A stretch of 64,000 nucleotides of DNA from Yamagishiella unicocca (taxonomy: Eukaryota; Chlorophyta; Chlorophyceae; Chlamydomonadales; Volvocaceae): positions 62,001 through 126,000 of the forward strand of contig BDSL01000072.1 in the NCBI GenBank assembly GCA_003116995.1. The letters are read 5' to 3'. The notes beneath the pieces are model-generated. The model ran no database searches and was not told the DNA's origin. It was given only the letters and a program-made list of their open reading frames with translations. Below, one piece after another: positions 12,688 through 22,067 of this stretch. Positions within the stretch are counted from its first letter, which is position 1, and every line of letters begins with the position of its first letter. A program made the translations under genes and the position numbers.

Positions 12688-15600
12688 CTAGGGCGGCACG
12701 GCGCACATGAGCCGACCCCCGGTTACGAACAAAAATGGGTGGTCCACCCCCACGTCACCCCAGTCCTTGCGGGGCAAACCCAAGCCCGCAAAGTCCCGCA
12801 GCAAGGCCCAGAACTTAGCAAGGAGGCCAGAACGCATAGCAGCAGGGAGGGTGGGGCCGGGGAGCCGATGAGAGTGTATGTACCGGCGCGCCCACTCCAT
12901 CGCGTTGAGCGCCGCCAACGCCACCACATCCCACACACACTGCAGCACAGTGGTCGGATCCGGCGACACACACAACCACACATGCTCACGCGTGACCCCG
13001 CATCCACAGCAGACTTCCAGTTCATCCCAGAGCGGGCGGACGAGGGGGCAAGACCAAAAGTGATGCAAGCGCGGCGACTCGGCCACACCCGCTGCAGCGG
13101 GGTAACAGCCGCAAGCACACGGTTCGGGTGGGACCAGCGGGAGGTGGGAGGAGCCCGGCATGGGCACCCCGTCAACCGCCAGCCGCCAGAGGACCTCCTT
13201 CCACCGCGGCTCCCACTTAAGACGCTTCCACAACCGCCGCCATACCGCGCGTAACGCCACAAGGGCCGCCTCGGGCGTGGCAGCCACAGCAGGGGACAGC
13301 CCGAGCGCCTCCCGCACATACGCCGCATGACAGGCCTGCCTGGGGCGCTCCAGTTCCGCCGCCTGGAGCAGGGTGCCCAGCTTGACGGTGAAGGAGGTGA
13401 GGGGCAGCACGGCGTCCACACCCAGCCGCCACCCCAGGCGAGCAAGGAGGAGAGCATCCACCTCGTCAGGCGACGGCGGGGCGGGGCCATCGGGCGCCAG
13501 GCGAGCAGCAGCGAGCCATGCGGGCGAGATGTCAGAAAGGAGAGCGGCCACCGCAGCCCGCGCCGCGATGCGATCTTGGAGCGCACCCATGGCCAGCTCG
13601 GAGGGCGCCAGCTCGTGCCGTACGAGCGTCGTCCAGCGCTCAGCCAGCCGGCTGAAGATGGCCATGCCCGGCGTCGTCGCCAGGGCATGGGCGCGCTCCA
13701 CCTCAAACGCGGTCATAGCGTCCTGCACCCGGACGGCGTCGCCGACGGTCAGCAGGCGGCGGCACATGGTGAGGGGGCCATGGATAGCCTCCAACCCCGG
13801 CCGCCGGCCCGGCGCCCCCGCGTTGGGCAGGAGCGGGTTGCCCCACAGCGGCGCGTTGAAGCACCAGACGCCCGGCTCTAGGGGGGGGTCCGCGACGTCA
13901 GACAGGGGGGGGAGGTGACCGAGGCTCGTGGCAAGCCGGTGGATGTCCGGGGGCAAGCTGAAGGGGGCGCCGAGCCACGGGCCATCCGGGCGAGCTGTGG
14001 TGACGGCCAGCGGGCGGAAGGCAGGGTGGAGGGTAGAGAGGAAGGAGACCGCAATCCGGATCCACGGCGCGCGGGCAGCCGGGGGCTGCAGCGCGGAGCG
14101 GGCGACCGTCAGGCTCCACTTGGCATGCCGGCTGAGGACATGCAGCCGAAGGGGCAGTACACCGAAGCCGCCGATGGTGGGATGACCGGAGAGCAGGCGG
14201 AGGGGGACACCAGTGAAACGGCGCTGGGCGTCATCAGGGCCTAGCTCCCGATCCACCAGCTTTGCGACAAGGGCCATGATGCCAGCAAGGACCTCCGCCG
14301 GCGGCAGCCCCGAGTGCTCCATGTGGTACGTCGCCATATGGAGAGCATAAGCTGCAGCCGCAGTGGCACGGCCGAACATCGACAGGGCCATGCGGGAGAT
14401 CTTTTGGAGACGGCGGCGGGCCTCCGACATCCGTGACGCCCAATCGAGGACGGGGGCGGCAGGCGGATTGGTGAAGGGGATGCCCAGCGCCACCGCAGCG
14501 GACACGATCCGAAGGCCAGCGAGGGCAGGGGGCGGGGGAGAAGGGGATGGGCGAGGCACCCCGGGAGCGGTGGCGGCAAGGGACGGCGATGTGGAGGGAC
14601 CCGGGGCGGCCAGGGCGCCAGCGGCTGCGGCGAGGGCGCCCACGACCACGACAGCTGCAGCACCGCGGCCACGACGCCGACGACCGCGGCGAGCCAGCCC
14701 TGGTGGGCGCGCCAGGCGAGGCGGGTGACGGGCGACGGGGGAGCTGGCGGCGCCAGCAGGGGCGGCTGGGACGGCTGGAGCGGCTGGGGCGGCCGGGGCA
14801 GTGGGGGCGGCAGTGACAGCCGCGACGGCTGGGGCGTCAGGAGGCGTGGGAGACGCTGCGGCGGCGCCAGCGGCGGCCAGGGCTGCGGTCGTCAGCACCG
14901 TGGTGGCCGCGGCACCCGCGGCCGCCCCAGGAGGACTACCGGCGGCAGCCGAACCGGCGGTCGCCAGCGCCTCGGCGGCCACTGCGACCAGGACGGCAGC
15001 CGCCGGCGCCACGGCAGCCGCGGCGGCCGGGGCGGCAGCCGCCTGCGGGGCAGCAGCAGCGGCGGCCAGGGCGGCAGCCACCGGCGCAGCGGCAGCAGCG
15101 GCGGCGGCCGGGGCGTCAGGAGGTACGGCAGCGGCGCCAGCGCCTGCCGGGGCGGCCTCCACCGGCGCCTCGGCAGCAGCGGCGCTCGGGGCGGCGGGTG
15201 AAGCGACGGCACCGCCCGCAGCGGTCCACGCGGCGGCAGGGGCGGCGACGGCCGCCACCGCAGCGGCAAGGACGGCAGCCGGGGCGGCGGGCGCCGGCGC
15301 CACCTGGCGACCAGCCCACAGCAGCTCGACCTTGGAGGGATTCAGGTGCTGGCCAGAGGCGCGGGCAAACGCCGCCATGAGGGCGATAAATGGCGGTACT
15401 GCAGCTGCATCTGGGAGCGCGACTTGGGCATCATCAGCAAACTGCACGCCGGTAACCAGGCTGGCCGGGTCCGCCGGGGCCAGCGGCACGCCAACACCGT
15501 GCCGCTTCAGCCAGCAGAGGAGGGCGTGGGCCACGAAGAGGTAGAGGAGCGGGGCAAGGGGACAGCCCTGCCGGACGCCGGCCCGGATAGGGACAGAGCG

Positions 15601-18018
15601 GGAGATGTAGCCGTTGACGGACGCCATGGCCACTGTACGGCCCAACAGGAGCTGCGTCCATCCCAGGAAACCGGCCCCAACACCCATGCGCTCCATGACA
15701 GCACAGAGGAAGGAGCGGTCAATGGTGTCGTAAGCTTTGGCGAAATCCAAGAAGGCGATGAGAGCACTCCGTTGCTGCTGGTGTAGGAGGGGGGGGAGGC
15801 AGCGAAGGAAGCGGGTGTTGGCGCCAATGGAGCGGCCGGGGAGGAAGGCGGACTGCTCGAGGGGGATGGCGGCGGAAAGGCCAGGGCTGAGGCGGTTGGC
15901 GAGGACCTTCGCCAGAATGCGGTAATCAGTACAGAGCAGGGTGATGGGGCGGTAGGCGCCGGCCGCCGCCCGGTCCGCATCATGGCCCTTGTAAAGGACG
16001 GATATAACACCCTTCAGGAAACCCGTCGGGACGGCGCGCAGATGGCCGATAGCAGTGAAAAGGCGGGCCAGTGCCGGCACAAAGCAGCCACTGTAGGTCC
16101 GGAGGAGATCCACAGGGATTCCGTCCCAGCCTGGGGACGTGCCAGGCTTGGCTTGCTGCAGGGCCCGCGCCACCTCCGCTGCTGAGACTGCGATGGAGCC
16201 CAACTCGGGGCGAAGATCGGGCGAGATCGGAGTAGAGTGGGCGTCGACAGCTGCCAGAACCGCTTGCTGATCCGCCGAGTCCAGGCCTGACGGCAGGCAG
16301 CTGATGCGCTCCCAGAAAGAAGCGACGACATTGGGCAATTGGCGCGGGTCGGTCACGAGGCGCCCAGCAGCGTCGCGCAGCGCGGTAATGTCCTGGGACG
16401 ACCGCGGTGGGTGAATCATGGCGGTGAGTGCGGGGCACGGGCGCTCCCCCTCGCGCACCCACGCCACGCGTACCCGGGCGGCCTCGCCCGCCGCCGCCAC
16501 ACGCAAGGCCACCGCCAAGGCAGCCTGGGCGGCCACCACACCACCCACGGCCTCGGGCGCCGCCGACGGCGTCGCGGCCGCAAGGTGGGCCGCCCGCAAG
16601 GCGGCTCGGGCTGCCTCCACCTGCGCGCCCGAGGCCAGGCGCCGAGAGCGAGCGGTGCGATTGAGAATCGCCGCCACCGCCGCCAGCCGCCGTTTGAAGC
16701 CCGGCCACCACGCCAGCAGGGCAGCGTGCGCCCCCTCAGCCGGCATGGCCGCGAACGCCGCGTCGAGCCAGGCCTGCAGCTGATCCTTGAGGTCGCGGTG
16801 GCCAGAGAAGGCCATGCGGGTGCGACGGAGGCCGGGGCCGCGCGAGGCAGGAACCCGGGGCAGCAGCTGGATGCAGGGGACGCGGTGGTCGGAAGGCGAG
16901 CCCAGCTCAATGGCGGAGCCCGCCACGAAGGGGAGGAGGCAGCGGGACACATAGATGCGGTCGATGCGGGAACCACCGGGGGAGGGGGCGGAGTAGAGGT
17001 GGGTGTAATCCGTGCTGGTGGGGAAGCGCTCACGATGCACATCAGCCAACGACGGGCCCACTGTCGCGAGGACCCGAGCGGCAGGGCGGTCGCGAACCAC
17101 TCGCGCCGACCCCGCACTGCTATCCCACGGGCCAGCGACGAAGTTGAAGTCGCCGGCTAGGACATGCTGGCCCGGGGTGCTGGTCGCCAGCACAGGCGCC
17201 AGGTGCTGCTGGAGGAAAGCAGCGCGTGAAGCCGAGCTACTAGCGGGCAGATAAACATTGGTGAGGTGCAGGCGATGACCCAGCCAGGTGAAGGAGTAGG
17301 TGGCGAGGCGCCCCGCTGCGGAGGAGGACGCGGCCGGGACCGCCGGAGGCTGGTCAGCCGCGGCCAGGCCGACCCCTTCCAGGGCCGCCGCGGCGGGGGG
17401 AGGCGCAGCGGCGTCCCCACCACGGGGCGCCGTGGCGGCCGAGGCTACCGCCGCCGCCGTGGCCGCCACGGCCGCGGCCGCGGCGGCCGCCGCCACCGAG
17501 GCCGCCACCCCCGAGGCCGCCGCCACGGACACGGCGGCGGCGGAGGGACCCGCGTCGGCGGCCGGCCCAGGGGACGGTGAGCGGGGCGGCGGTGACAGGG
17601 AAAGAGAGGGGGGGGAGGAAGCAGCAACTGCAGGTTGATCACCCGCGAGACCAGGGAGCAGTGGTGAGGCCGCTGCCACCAGCCGGCCAGAAGCGATCAG
17701 GTCCGAGCGAACGAGAATCGCCACGCCAGCACAGGGGTCCGCCAGCGTAGCATTGCGGAACGACACCACACGCCAGGGAGCGACATGGAGGTGACCAGCG
17801 GCCGCATGGAGACGCCGCTCGAATAGCCCCCGATCTCCAAACGTAGACAAGTGCGTCTCCTGGATACAGACGACATCGAGCCGGAGCTGCGCCCACAGCA
17901 GTAGAGCAGCATGCAGCTTGGGAGCGGCGGCGCCTGACCGCACGCCCCCCAAGTTGTGTGAGCCCACACGGAGCGGCCGGCAGGGCCGCGGGGCGGAGCG
18001 CCCCCCACGGGCCGGCAT
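12688..18018 (-). CDS. LINE ORF2: endonuclease, reverse transcriptase, zinc-knuckle protein
   Basis: 1776 residues, uninterrupted. An APE-type endonuclease (about residues 18-395) shows SHNLGG, the catalytic Glu in QETHL (residue 53), LAGDFNF (about 287), RIDRIYVS and the catalytic SDH (about 376). This nicks target DNA. The reverse transcriptase (about 600-890) shows GWDGIP, YRPITLL, LDFAKAYDTI, RAGVRQGCPLAP and the active-site FADD (about 860), for target-primed reverse transcription. An unusually long Ala/Pro/Gly-rich linker (about 905-1165) follows, and then a C-terminal domain with a Cys/His cluster (CACGCYP, HHFWSC, CCGCG; about 1630-1665) like zf-RVT of plant L1 elements. The ATG at 18018 lies 5 nt after the ORF1 stop. 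Confidence 0.93.
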   Translation of the reverse strand: MPARGGRSAPRPCRPLRVGSHNLGGVRSGAAAPKLHAALLLWAQLRLDVVCIQETHLSTFGDRGLFERRLHAAAGHLHVAPWRVVSFRNATLADPCAGVAILVRSDLIASGRLVAAASPLLPGLAGDQPAVAASSPPSLSLSPPPRSPSPGPAADAGPSAAAVSVAAASGVAASVAAAAAAAAVAATAAAVASAATAPRGGDAAAPPPAAAALEGVGLAAADQPPAVPAASSSAAGRLATYSFTWLGHRLHLTNVYLPASSSASRAAFLQQHLAPVLATSTPGQHVLAGDFNFVAGPWDSSAGSARVVRDRPAARVLATVGPSLADVHRERFPTSTDYTHLYSAPSPGGSRIDRIYVSRCLLPFVAGSAIELGSPSDHRVPCIQLLPRVPASRGPGLRRTRMAFSGHRDLKDQLQAWLDAAFAAMPAEGAHAALLAWWPGFKRRLAAVAAILNRTARSRRLASGAQVEAARAALRAAHLAAATPSAAPEAVGGVVAAQAALAVALRVAAAGEAARVRVAWVREGERPCPALTAMIHPPRSSQDITALRDAAGRLVTDPRQLPNVVASFWERISCLPSGLDSADQQAVLAAVDAHSTPISPDLRPELGSIAVSAAEVARALQQAKPGTSPGWDGIPVDLLRTYSGCFVPALARLFTAIGHLRAVPTGFLKGVISVLYKGHDADRAAAGAYRPITLLCTDYRILAKVLANRLSPGLSAAIPLEQSAFLPGRSIGANTRFLRCLPPLLHQQQRSALIAFLDFAKAYDTIDRSFLCAVMERMGVGAGFLGWTQLLLGRTVAMASVNGYISRSVPIRAGVRQGCPLAPLLYLFVAHALLCWLKRHGVGVPLAPADPASLVTGVQFADDAQVALPDAAAVPPFIALMAAFARASGQHLNPSKVELLWAGRQVAPAPAAPAAVLAAAVAAVAAPAAAWTAAGGAVASPAAPSAAAAEAPVEAAPAGAGAAAVPPDAPAAAAAAAAPVAAALAAAAAAPQAAAAPAAAAAVAPAAAVLVAVAAEALATAGSAAAGSPPGAAAGAAATTVLTTAALAAAGAAAASPTPPDAPAVAAVTAAPTAPAAPAAPAVPAAPAGAASSPVARHPPRLARPPGLARRGRRRRGRGAAAVVVVGALAAAAGALAAPGPSTSPSLAATAPGVPRPSPSPPPPALAGLRIVSAAVALGIPFTNPPAAPVLDWASRMSEARRRLQKISRMALSMFGRATAAAAYALHMATYHMEHSGLPPAEVLAGIMALVAKLVDRELGPDDAQRRFTGVPLRLLSGHPTIGGFGVLPLRLHVLSRHAKWSLTVARSALQPPAARAPWIRIAVSFLSTLHPAFRPLAVTTARPDGPWLGAPFSLPPDIHRLATSLGHLPPLSDVADPPLEPGVWCFNAPLWGNPLLPNAGAPGRRPGLEAIHGPLTMCRRLLTVGDAVRVQDAMTAFEVERAHALATTPGMAIFSRLAERWTTLVRHELAPSELAMGALQDRIAARAAVAALLSDISPAWLAAARLAPDGPAPPSPDEVDALLLARLGWRLGVDAVLPLTSFTVKLGTLLQAAELERPRQACHAAYVREALGLSPAVAATPEAALVALRAVWRRLWKRLKWEPRWKEVLWRLAVDGVPMPGSSHLPLVPPEPCACGCYPAAAGVAESPRLHHFWSCPLVRPLWDELEVCCGCGVTREHVWLCVSPDPTTVLQCVWDVVALAALNAMEWARRYIHSHRLPGPTLPAAMRSGLLAKFWALLRDFAGLGLPRKDWGDVGVDHPFLFVTGGRLMCAVPP

Positions 18019-18023
18019 GGGCC

Positions 18024-18887
18024 TTACTGGGCGGGCGACGGTCCGCCGCCACCGCCCACGGGGGGCGGCGGCAACAGCAGCAGCGGAGAGGGTCCGTCGC
18101 CACCACCCACGGGCGGCGGCGGCAACAGCAGCAGCGGAGAGGGTCCGTCGCCACTGCCCACGGGCGGCGGCGGCAACAGCAGAAGTGGCGAGGGTAGGGC
18201 CGGCTTGCGCCGCACCGAGAGCGGCGAGCCCGAGCGGCCACGGCGGCCCAGCACTGAACTGACGTCCACCTCCATCCGGTCGCGGCGCGCGCGGCGCTCC
18301 AGGGCTGGGGCGGGCGGGCGCCCACGGGGGGGCGACACGCCGCGCTGGGGCGGCGAGCCACCACCGGGACGACGCGCCGCGGGGCTGCGGGAGCCCCGCG
18401 GGGCAGACGGGGTACGGCCCGAGCTGCGGGCGGCGGGGCCACAGGGACCCCCGCGAGGCGACGTAGCCCGCCCCAGGAGGCGCGCCACAGACCCGAGCGC
18501 GGCAGCCGCACCGCCGCTCAGTCCAGGGGGTGGAGCCGCCACGCGAGCAACGATGCGCGCGACCAGCGCGCGCACCACCACCTCCCGCTCAGCCGCCGCC
18601 ACCGGCGCGGCGCGGGTGGCGGCACGAGCTGCCGCGCCCGCCGCCCGAGCAGCCCGCGCACCAGCCTGCGACACCACGGGGGCCACGGCGGCGCTGGGGG
18701 CGCCAGGGGCGCCAGCCACCGCGGCCAACACAGGCGGCGGCGGCACCCTGGCAGCAGCCACGACGGGCGCAACCCCCACCCTGACGGCAGGCACCGAGGG
18801 CGCACCCCGGGCCTCAGCGGTCGGGGTCGGAAGCACCCCACCAGCGGTCTCCGGCATGGACACCGGCGCCCCCACGGCCGGCGGCAT
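18024..18887 (-). CDS. LINE ORF1: basic, Pro/Ala-rich protein
   Basis: The frame is open from beyond 18887; the ATG at 18887 (MPPAVGAPVSMPETAGG) is the best start because upstream ATGs fall in the tRNA gene. The protein is Ala/Pro/Arg-rich with no recognised fold. Its C-terminus is three tandem copies of a 17-residue unit (LLLLPPPPVGGGDGPSP) encoded by a 51-bp DNA repeat. Position, basic composition and pairing with ORF2 fit an ORF1 RNA-binding protein, but no RRM or zinc knuckle was seen. It stops with TAA at 18024-18026, five bases before the ORF2 ATG. Confidence 0.6.
   Translation of the reverse strand: MPPAVGAPVSMPETAGGVLPTPTAEARGAPSVPAVRVGVAPVVAAARVPPPPVLAAVAGAPGAPSAAVAPVVSQAGARAARAAGAAARAATRAAPVAAAEREVVVRALVARIVARVAAPPPGLSGGAAAALGSVARLLGRATSPRGGPCGPAARSSGRTPSAPRGSRSPAARRPGGGSPPQRGVSPPRGRPPAPALERRARRDRMEVDVSSVLGRRGRSGSPLSVRRKPALPSPLLLLPPPPVGSGDGPSPLLLLPPPPVGGGDGPSPLLLLPPPPVGGGGGPSPAQ
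18044..18195. repeat. 51-bp minisatellite, three copies, coding
   Basis: Three imperfect 51-bp units encode the C-terminal LLLLPPPPVG repeats of LINE ORF1. Confidence 0.9.
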
Positions 18888-18945
18888 GGGTGAAGATGAG
18901 GCCTGCCGACGACGGAATGGGTGAAGATGAGGCCTGCCGAGAGGA
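18882..18945. repeat. 31-bp tandem duplication near the LINE 5' end
   Basis: The unit beginning ATGGGTGAAGATGAGGCCTG occurs twice in tandem. It may be 5'-UTR monomers of the LINE or a local slip. Confidence 0.85.
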
Positions 18946-18978
18946 GGTTGTGAAATCGCTGCATAGGCATCCACATCT

Positions 18979-19072
18979 GCAACCATGGTGTAGTTGGTTA
19001 TCACATCTGTCTAACATATCTGTCGACATGTTGGAACACAGAAGGTCTCCGGTTCGATCCCGGATGGGTGCA
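18979..19072 (+). tRNA. trnV(AAC): tRNA-Val(AAC) with a 20-nt intron
   Basis: A full cloverleaf can be drawn. Acceptor strands are GCAACCA and TGGGTGC with discriminator A at 19072. The D arm contains AGTTGGTTA. The anticodon stem is TCTGT/ACAGA with loop CTAACAC, giving anticodon AAC (Val). The variable loop is AGGTC and the T arm TCCGG-TTCGATC-CCGGA. An intron at 19017-19036 sits between positions 37 and 38, the canonical place for nuclear tRNA introns. The acceptor stem has one A:G mismatch at the fourth pair. A TTTT follows at once. The gene starts next to the 5' end of the LINE. Confidence 0.9.
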
Positions 19073-19073
19073 G

Positions 19074-19077
19074 TTTT
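19074..19077 (+). terminator. RNA polymerase III terminator of the tRNA gene
   Basis: A run of four T directly after the tRNA 3' end is the standard Pol III stop. Confidence 0.75.
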
Positions 19078-19459
19078 GCCGCCGACAGCGTTGGGGAGGT
19101 GCACGGACGACGCTAAGGAAATGGGCTGCAACACAGGTGGTACGGGGCGAGCAGACCTATCGCCGTCTGCTTCACGTCACCTGCTGCCGCCAGACCCTAT
19201 CCTAGATTGCCATGGCACCGATTATCAGGTGCCCGTGTGGGACTAATCGATATTCGATAGAGGGAGGGGCCCAAGGCGGTCGCTCAATACAGTGGCGATG
19301 CAGGAGACAGGAAGCTAGCCTGCTCTACTTTTGACTGTGCCCACGGCCCGCACCCGAAACCTTAAACTCTCTCTGGAGCCCCCTCCTGCCCTCCTCCTCC
19401 TCCCTACTCTCCTCGTCCTGAGCTACTCCTCCTCCCTACCCTCCGCCTCCTGCGCGCAG
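19078..19459. other. short spacer and probable end of an intron
   Basis: No complete gene was found. The last part (about 19350-19459) is a long pyrimidine tract ending in GCGCAG, which reads as an intron 3' end for the following gene. No upstream exon with a fitting phase could be identified. Confidence 0.55.
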
Positions 19460-22067
19460 ATCTTCCTGACTCCTCGCCCCCGGGGCGACAACTGGCTGTG
19501 CCTCGCGGACGACGCCAGCCGCATCGTCATACGACAGACCTTCCTGGACCGCGGCGCCGAGCAGGAGGCGACTGTGCACATCGAGCGGCTGCCGCTGGCG
19601 CGACTCAGCGGCGTCACCGACGACACCGGCGGAGGCCACAGGCAGACGGAGGCGGAGGCGGAGGCGCTCCTGGTCCGGGGTGCCGGGGCGTCGGGCGCCG
19701 CCAGCGCCCCCTTGCTGGACGCCGAGGGGCGAGAGGTGAAGGCGCCGCTGTCAGCGGGCCAGGCAAGTCGGTTGAGGCGGTTGGCGTAGGAGGGAGCGTG
19801 TGTACGTCACATGAGCAGGAGATCGGTTTGTGACGGTTGCGGCTTTTTGGGGCCCGGAGGGGTTGGATGGGATGAGTTTGTGCCTGGGTTGGTGTCTCCC
19901 CACCTCTTTTCATCCCCCTCCCCCTCCGCCGCGCCACGGGCATCCTCCCCCTCCGCCGCTTTGCACTTCCGCAATATAGCCCACTCGTTCTTCTTCTTCA
20001 CTGCATCCACCGTCGTCGCGTCCGTTTGTGTGGTCGGCCACCCTAGTCCAGTAGCATGCGCGCGCGTCCCGGTGTCCGAAGGCTGTGCACCCATTACATT
20101 TCCCCAGTCGAGTTACCGGTCCTTTTATGTAACCCCCCCTCCGCCTCCGCCGCTGCGGCCCCAGGTGGTGGCTGGCCTGGCTGGCGCGTCCGTGTTCATC
20201 GCAGGCAGCGTCCGGCAGTTCCAGCTGTGGTCGTGCAAGTTCGCCTCCCGACCCAACAGCCTCTTCACCCTCGACCACGACGAGTACATGACGGCCTGGG
20301 CGGACCCGGCCATCCACTTCTTTCACGGCTACTGGCGCGTAGGGCCGGACGAGGCGCTGGTGATACAGGTGCGTAGCAGATGTCAGATGGTGGCGGTGCC
20401 CGGCCTAAACAGGCGACGGGTGGGTTGCGAGGAAAGCCCGGGGACTGGAGGGGTACATAAAAGAACCGGTAACTCGACATGGGAATTGTAGCTGGTGCAT
20501 AGCCTTCGGGTGTGTGTGTGGCATGATGACGGGTGGGGGGGGGGTACAAAAACGAAAGGGGGGCGGGCCACATCAGGCAGGGGGTGGGGGATGCGAGGAA
20601 AGTCCGTGGGTCGGCAGAGGGTTGCGAGGAAGACCCGTGCACGAAGGGAAACCACCGTTTTGAGACACACGTCTGGAGATGAGATGCATGCTGGAGAGCT
20701 TGGCTGAGGGAAATCGTAAGACGGAGGTCGTATGCCGACCTTCGGCGGCTACGTCTATTTCGGCTGCGGCTCCGGCAGAGGGTGAAGGGTTGCGAGGAAG
20801 ACCCGGGGATGCGAGAAAAACCGTGAGGGCGAGGGTGAGGGTGAGGGGGGGTCCCTTGCAGTGGCGGCGTCGCGCCTAGACTACATGCGAGCGCGTCTAG
20901 GGTTTCAGGACGCGCGTTGGTTCGGCGGACCCTAGCACCCGACTCGCCCTTGTTTGGCACGCTACTGATTCCAACTGGTTTGGGGCCCTGCTCGCGTGAG
21001 GTAAGGGGGCGGCGTTTCAACCACACCTCCACCCCGTTGCGCCCCAACCCAGTACTCCAGCATGCATCTCAAAACGTCTGTTCTAAACGGTTTTTTCGGG
21101 CATCCACGGGTCTTCCTCGAACCCCCCGTTGCACCGCAGCGATCGCGCCACGAATCCTTTCCGCCTCATTGCCCGCTCCGTCGTGACCTATGTCGCCGAT
21201 CAGGCAAGGAGTGTTTCCTGCGGCTAGCCGCCCTCGCCCCGCCTACCCAGCACCCCAACCGCGATAAGAGCCCAGATGTTTCGGCAAACAGTTCACCGCT
21301 CTCGTTCCGTTCCCTCCGTCACAGCAGCCGGGGGCAGAACTCGTCCTCTGGCTCTGGGTACCTAACGCGGTACTTAAACTCGGTTATCCAAGATGCACTC
21401 CTAAACAAGTGCCCTCAACGTTTCCTGGTCGGTTTCACAAATCTTGCTCTTGGCGACCTACGGCGACCTTCCTCTCAGCCCTGCCCCACCCAGCGGCTGC
21501 TGAACCTTTATGCAGCAGCTACGGCTACAATAGGAGACCTCCGACCTTGCTCCCACGAGCATCCGAATCCGCATCCGCATCCGCAGACCGTGAGCCACCA
21601 CACTGCTTTGACCGATCTTGTGCTTTGGCAGAAGCAACAGCCGTCCCCTGCCTCGGCCGCACTGCTCCCCCCTCCCTCCCCCCCACCCCGTCACGTCCCA
21701 GGTGACCCCCCCCGACTGCCCCTACTGGAACTTCCAACTGGACAACTGGTGGATGGAGTCGTTGGATTACGTGGCGCACCCAACCACCACAACCAACAAA
21801 GCCACGGCGTCGTACATGCCCGATGGGTCCGTCTGCCTGGTGGTGGCGCACAGCGACCCTCGGGTCGGAGCCGGTGCTTCCGGTCTGGCGGCGCTGCTGC
21901 CGGAGCGGCTGCTGTCGGGTGTGACGTGGATCTCCACGGCGCACCACGCGCACGGAACTATGGGCCTGCGGTGGGTCCTGGCAACCGAGCACCCAGTTCC
22001 CAGATGCCGTATCGTGCAGCTCGGGAAGCCGCTGGCGACAGCGATTGATGAAGCAATAGCCAGCTAG
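19460..22067 (+). CDS. DUF1214-family protein (5' exon not found)
   Basis: Three exons: 19460-19762, 20165-20368 and 21702-22067 (TAG at 22065-22067), all joined in phase 0. They give about 290 residues with the conserved features of bacterial and algal DUF1214 proteins: NWLCLADDASRIVIRQTFLD, FFHGYWRVGPDEALVIQ, then PPDCPYWNFQLDNWWMESLDY and the C-terminal SVCLVVAHSDP and TMGLRWVLA. The molecular function of this family is not established. The first intron uses a GC-AG donor (CAG|GCAAGT). The second intron is over 1.3 kb and filled with short dispersed repeats. The frame is open upstream of 19460 but has no ATG, so the N-terminal exon is missing or lies beyond the retrotransposon cluster. The stop codon lies inside the first unit of a minisatellite. 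TGTAA at 22468 may end the mRNA. Confidence 0.8.
20045..20145 (-). repeat. dispersed intronic repeat, family 1
   Basis: This reverse complement matches 61470-61560 over about 85 bp (core: AAAAGAACCGGTAACTCGAC, then GGGTGCATAGCCT). A third, partial copy lies at about 20445-20510 in the next intron of the same gene. It looks like a small non-autonomous element. Confidence 0.75.

Larger units (their letters stand above)
12376..18970 (-). mobile_element. near-complete L1-type LINE (copy A)
   Basis: From its 5' end near 18970 the element carries a short repeated leader (31-bp unit twice), ORF1, ORF2, a 3' UTR of about 300 bp and a (TC)n tail at 12376-12390. The tail is not poly(A). The exact 5' end is uncertain; it lies between 18945 and the tRNA gene starting at 18979. 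APE endonuclease N-terminal to RT plus a C-terminal CCHC-like knuckle places it in the L1 group. Both reading frames are open over their whole length, so this copy could be active. Confidence 0.88.

Noticed and set aside
14801..15544. Ala-rich plus-strand frame of 247 codons
   Set aside because: Reverse complement of the GCC/GCG-rich ORF2 linker; composition artefact.
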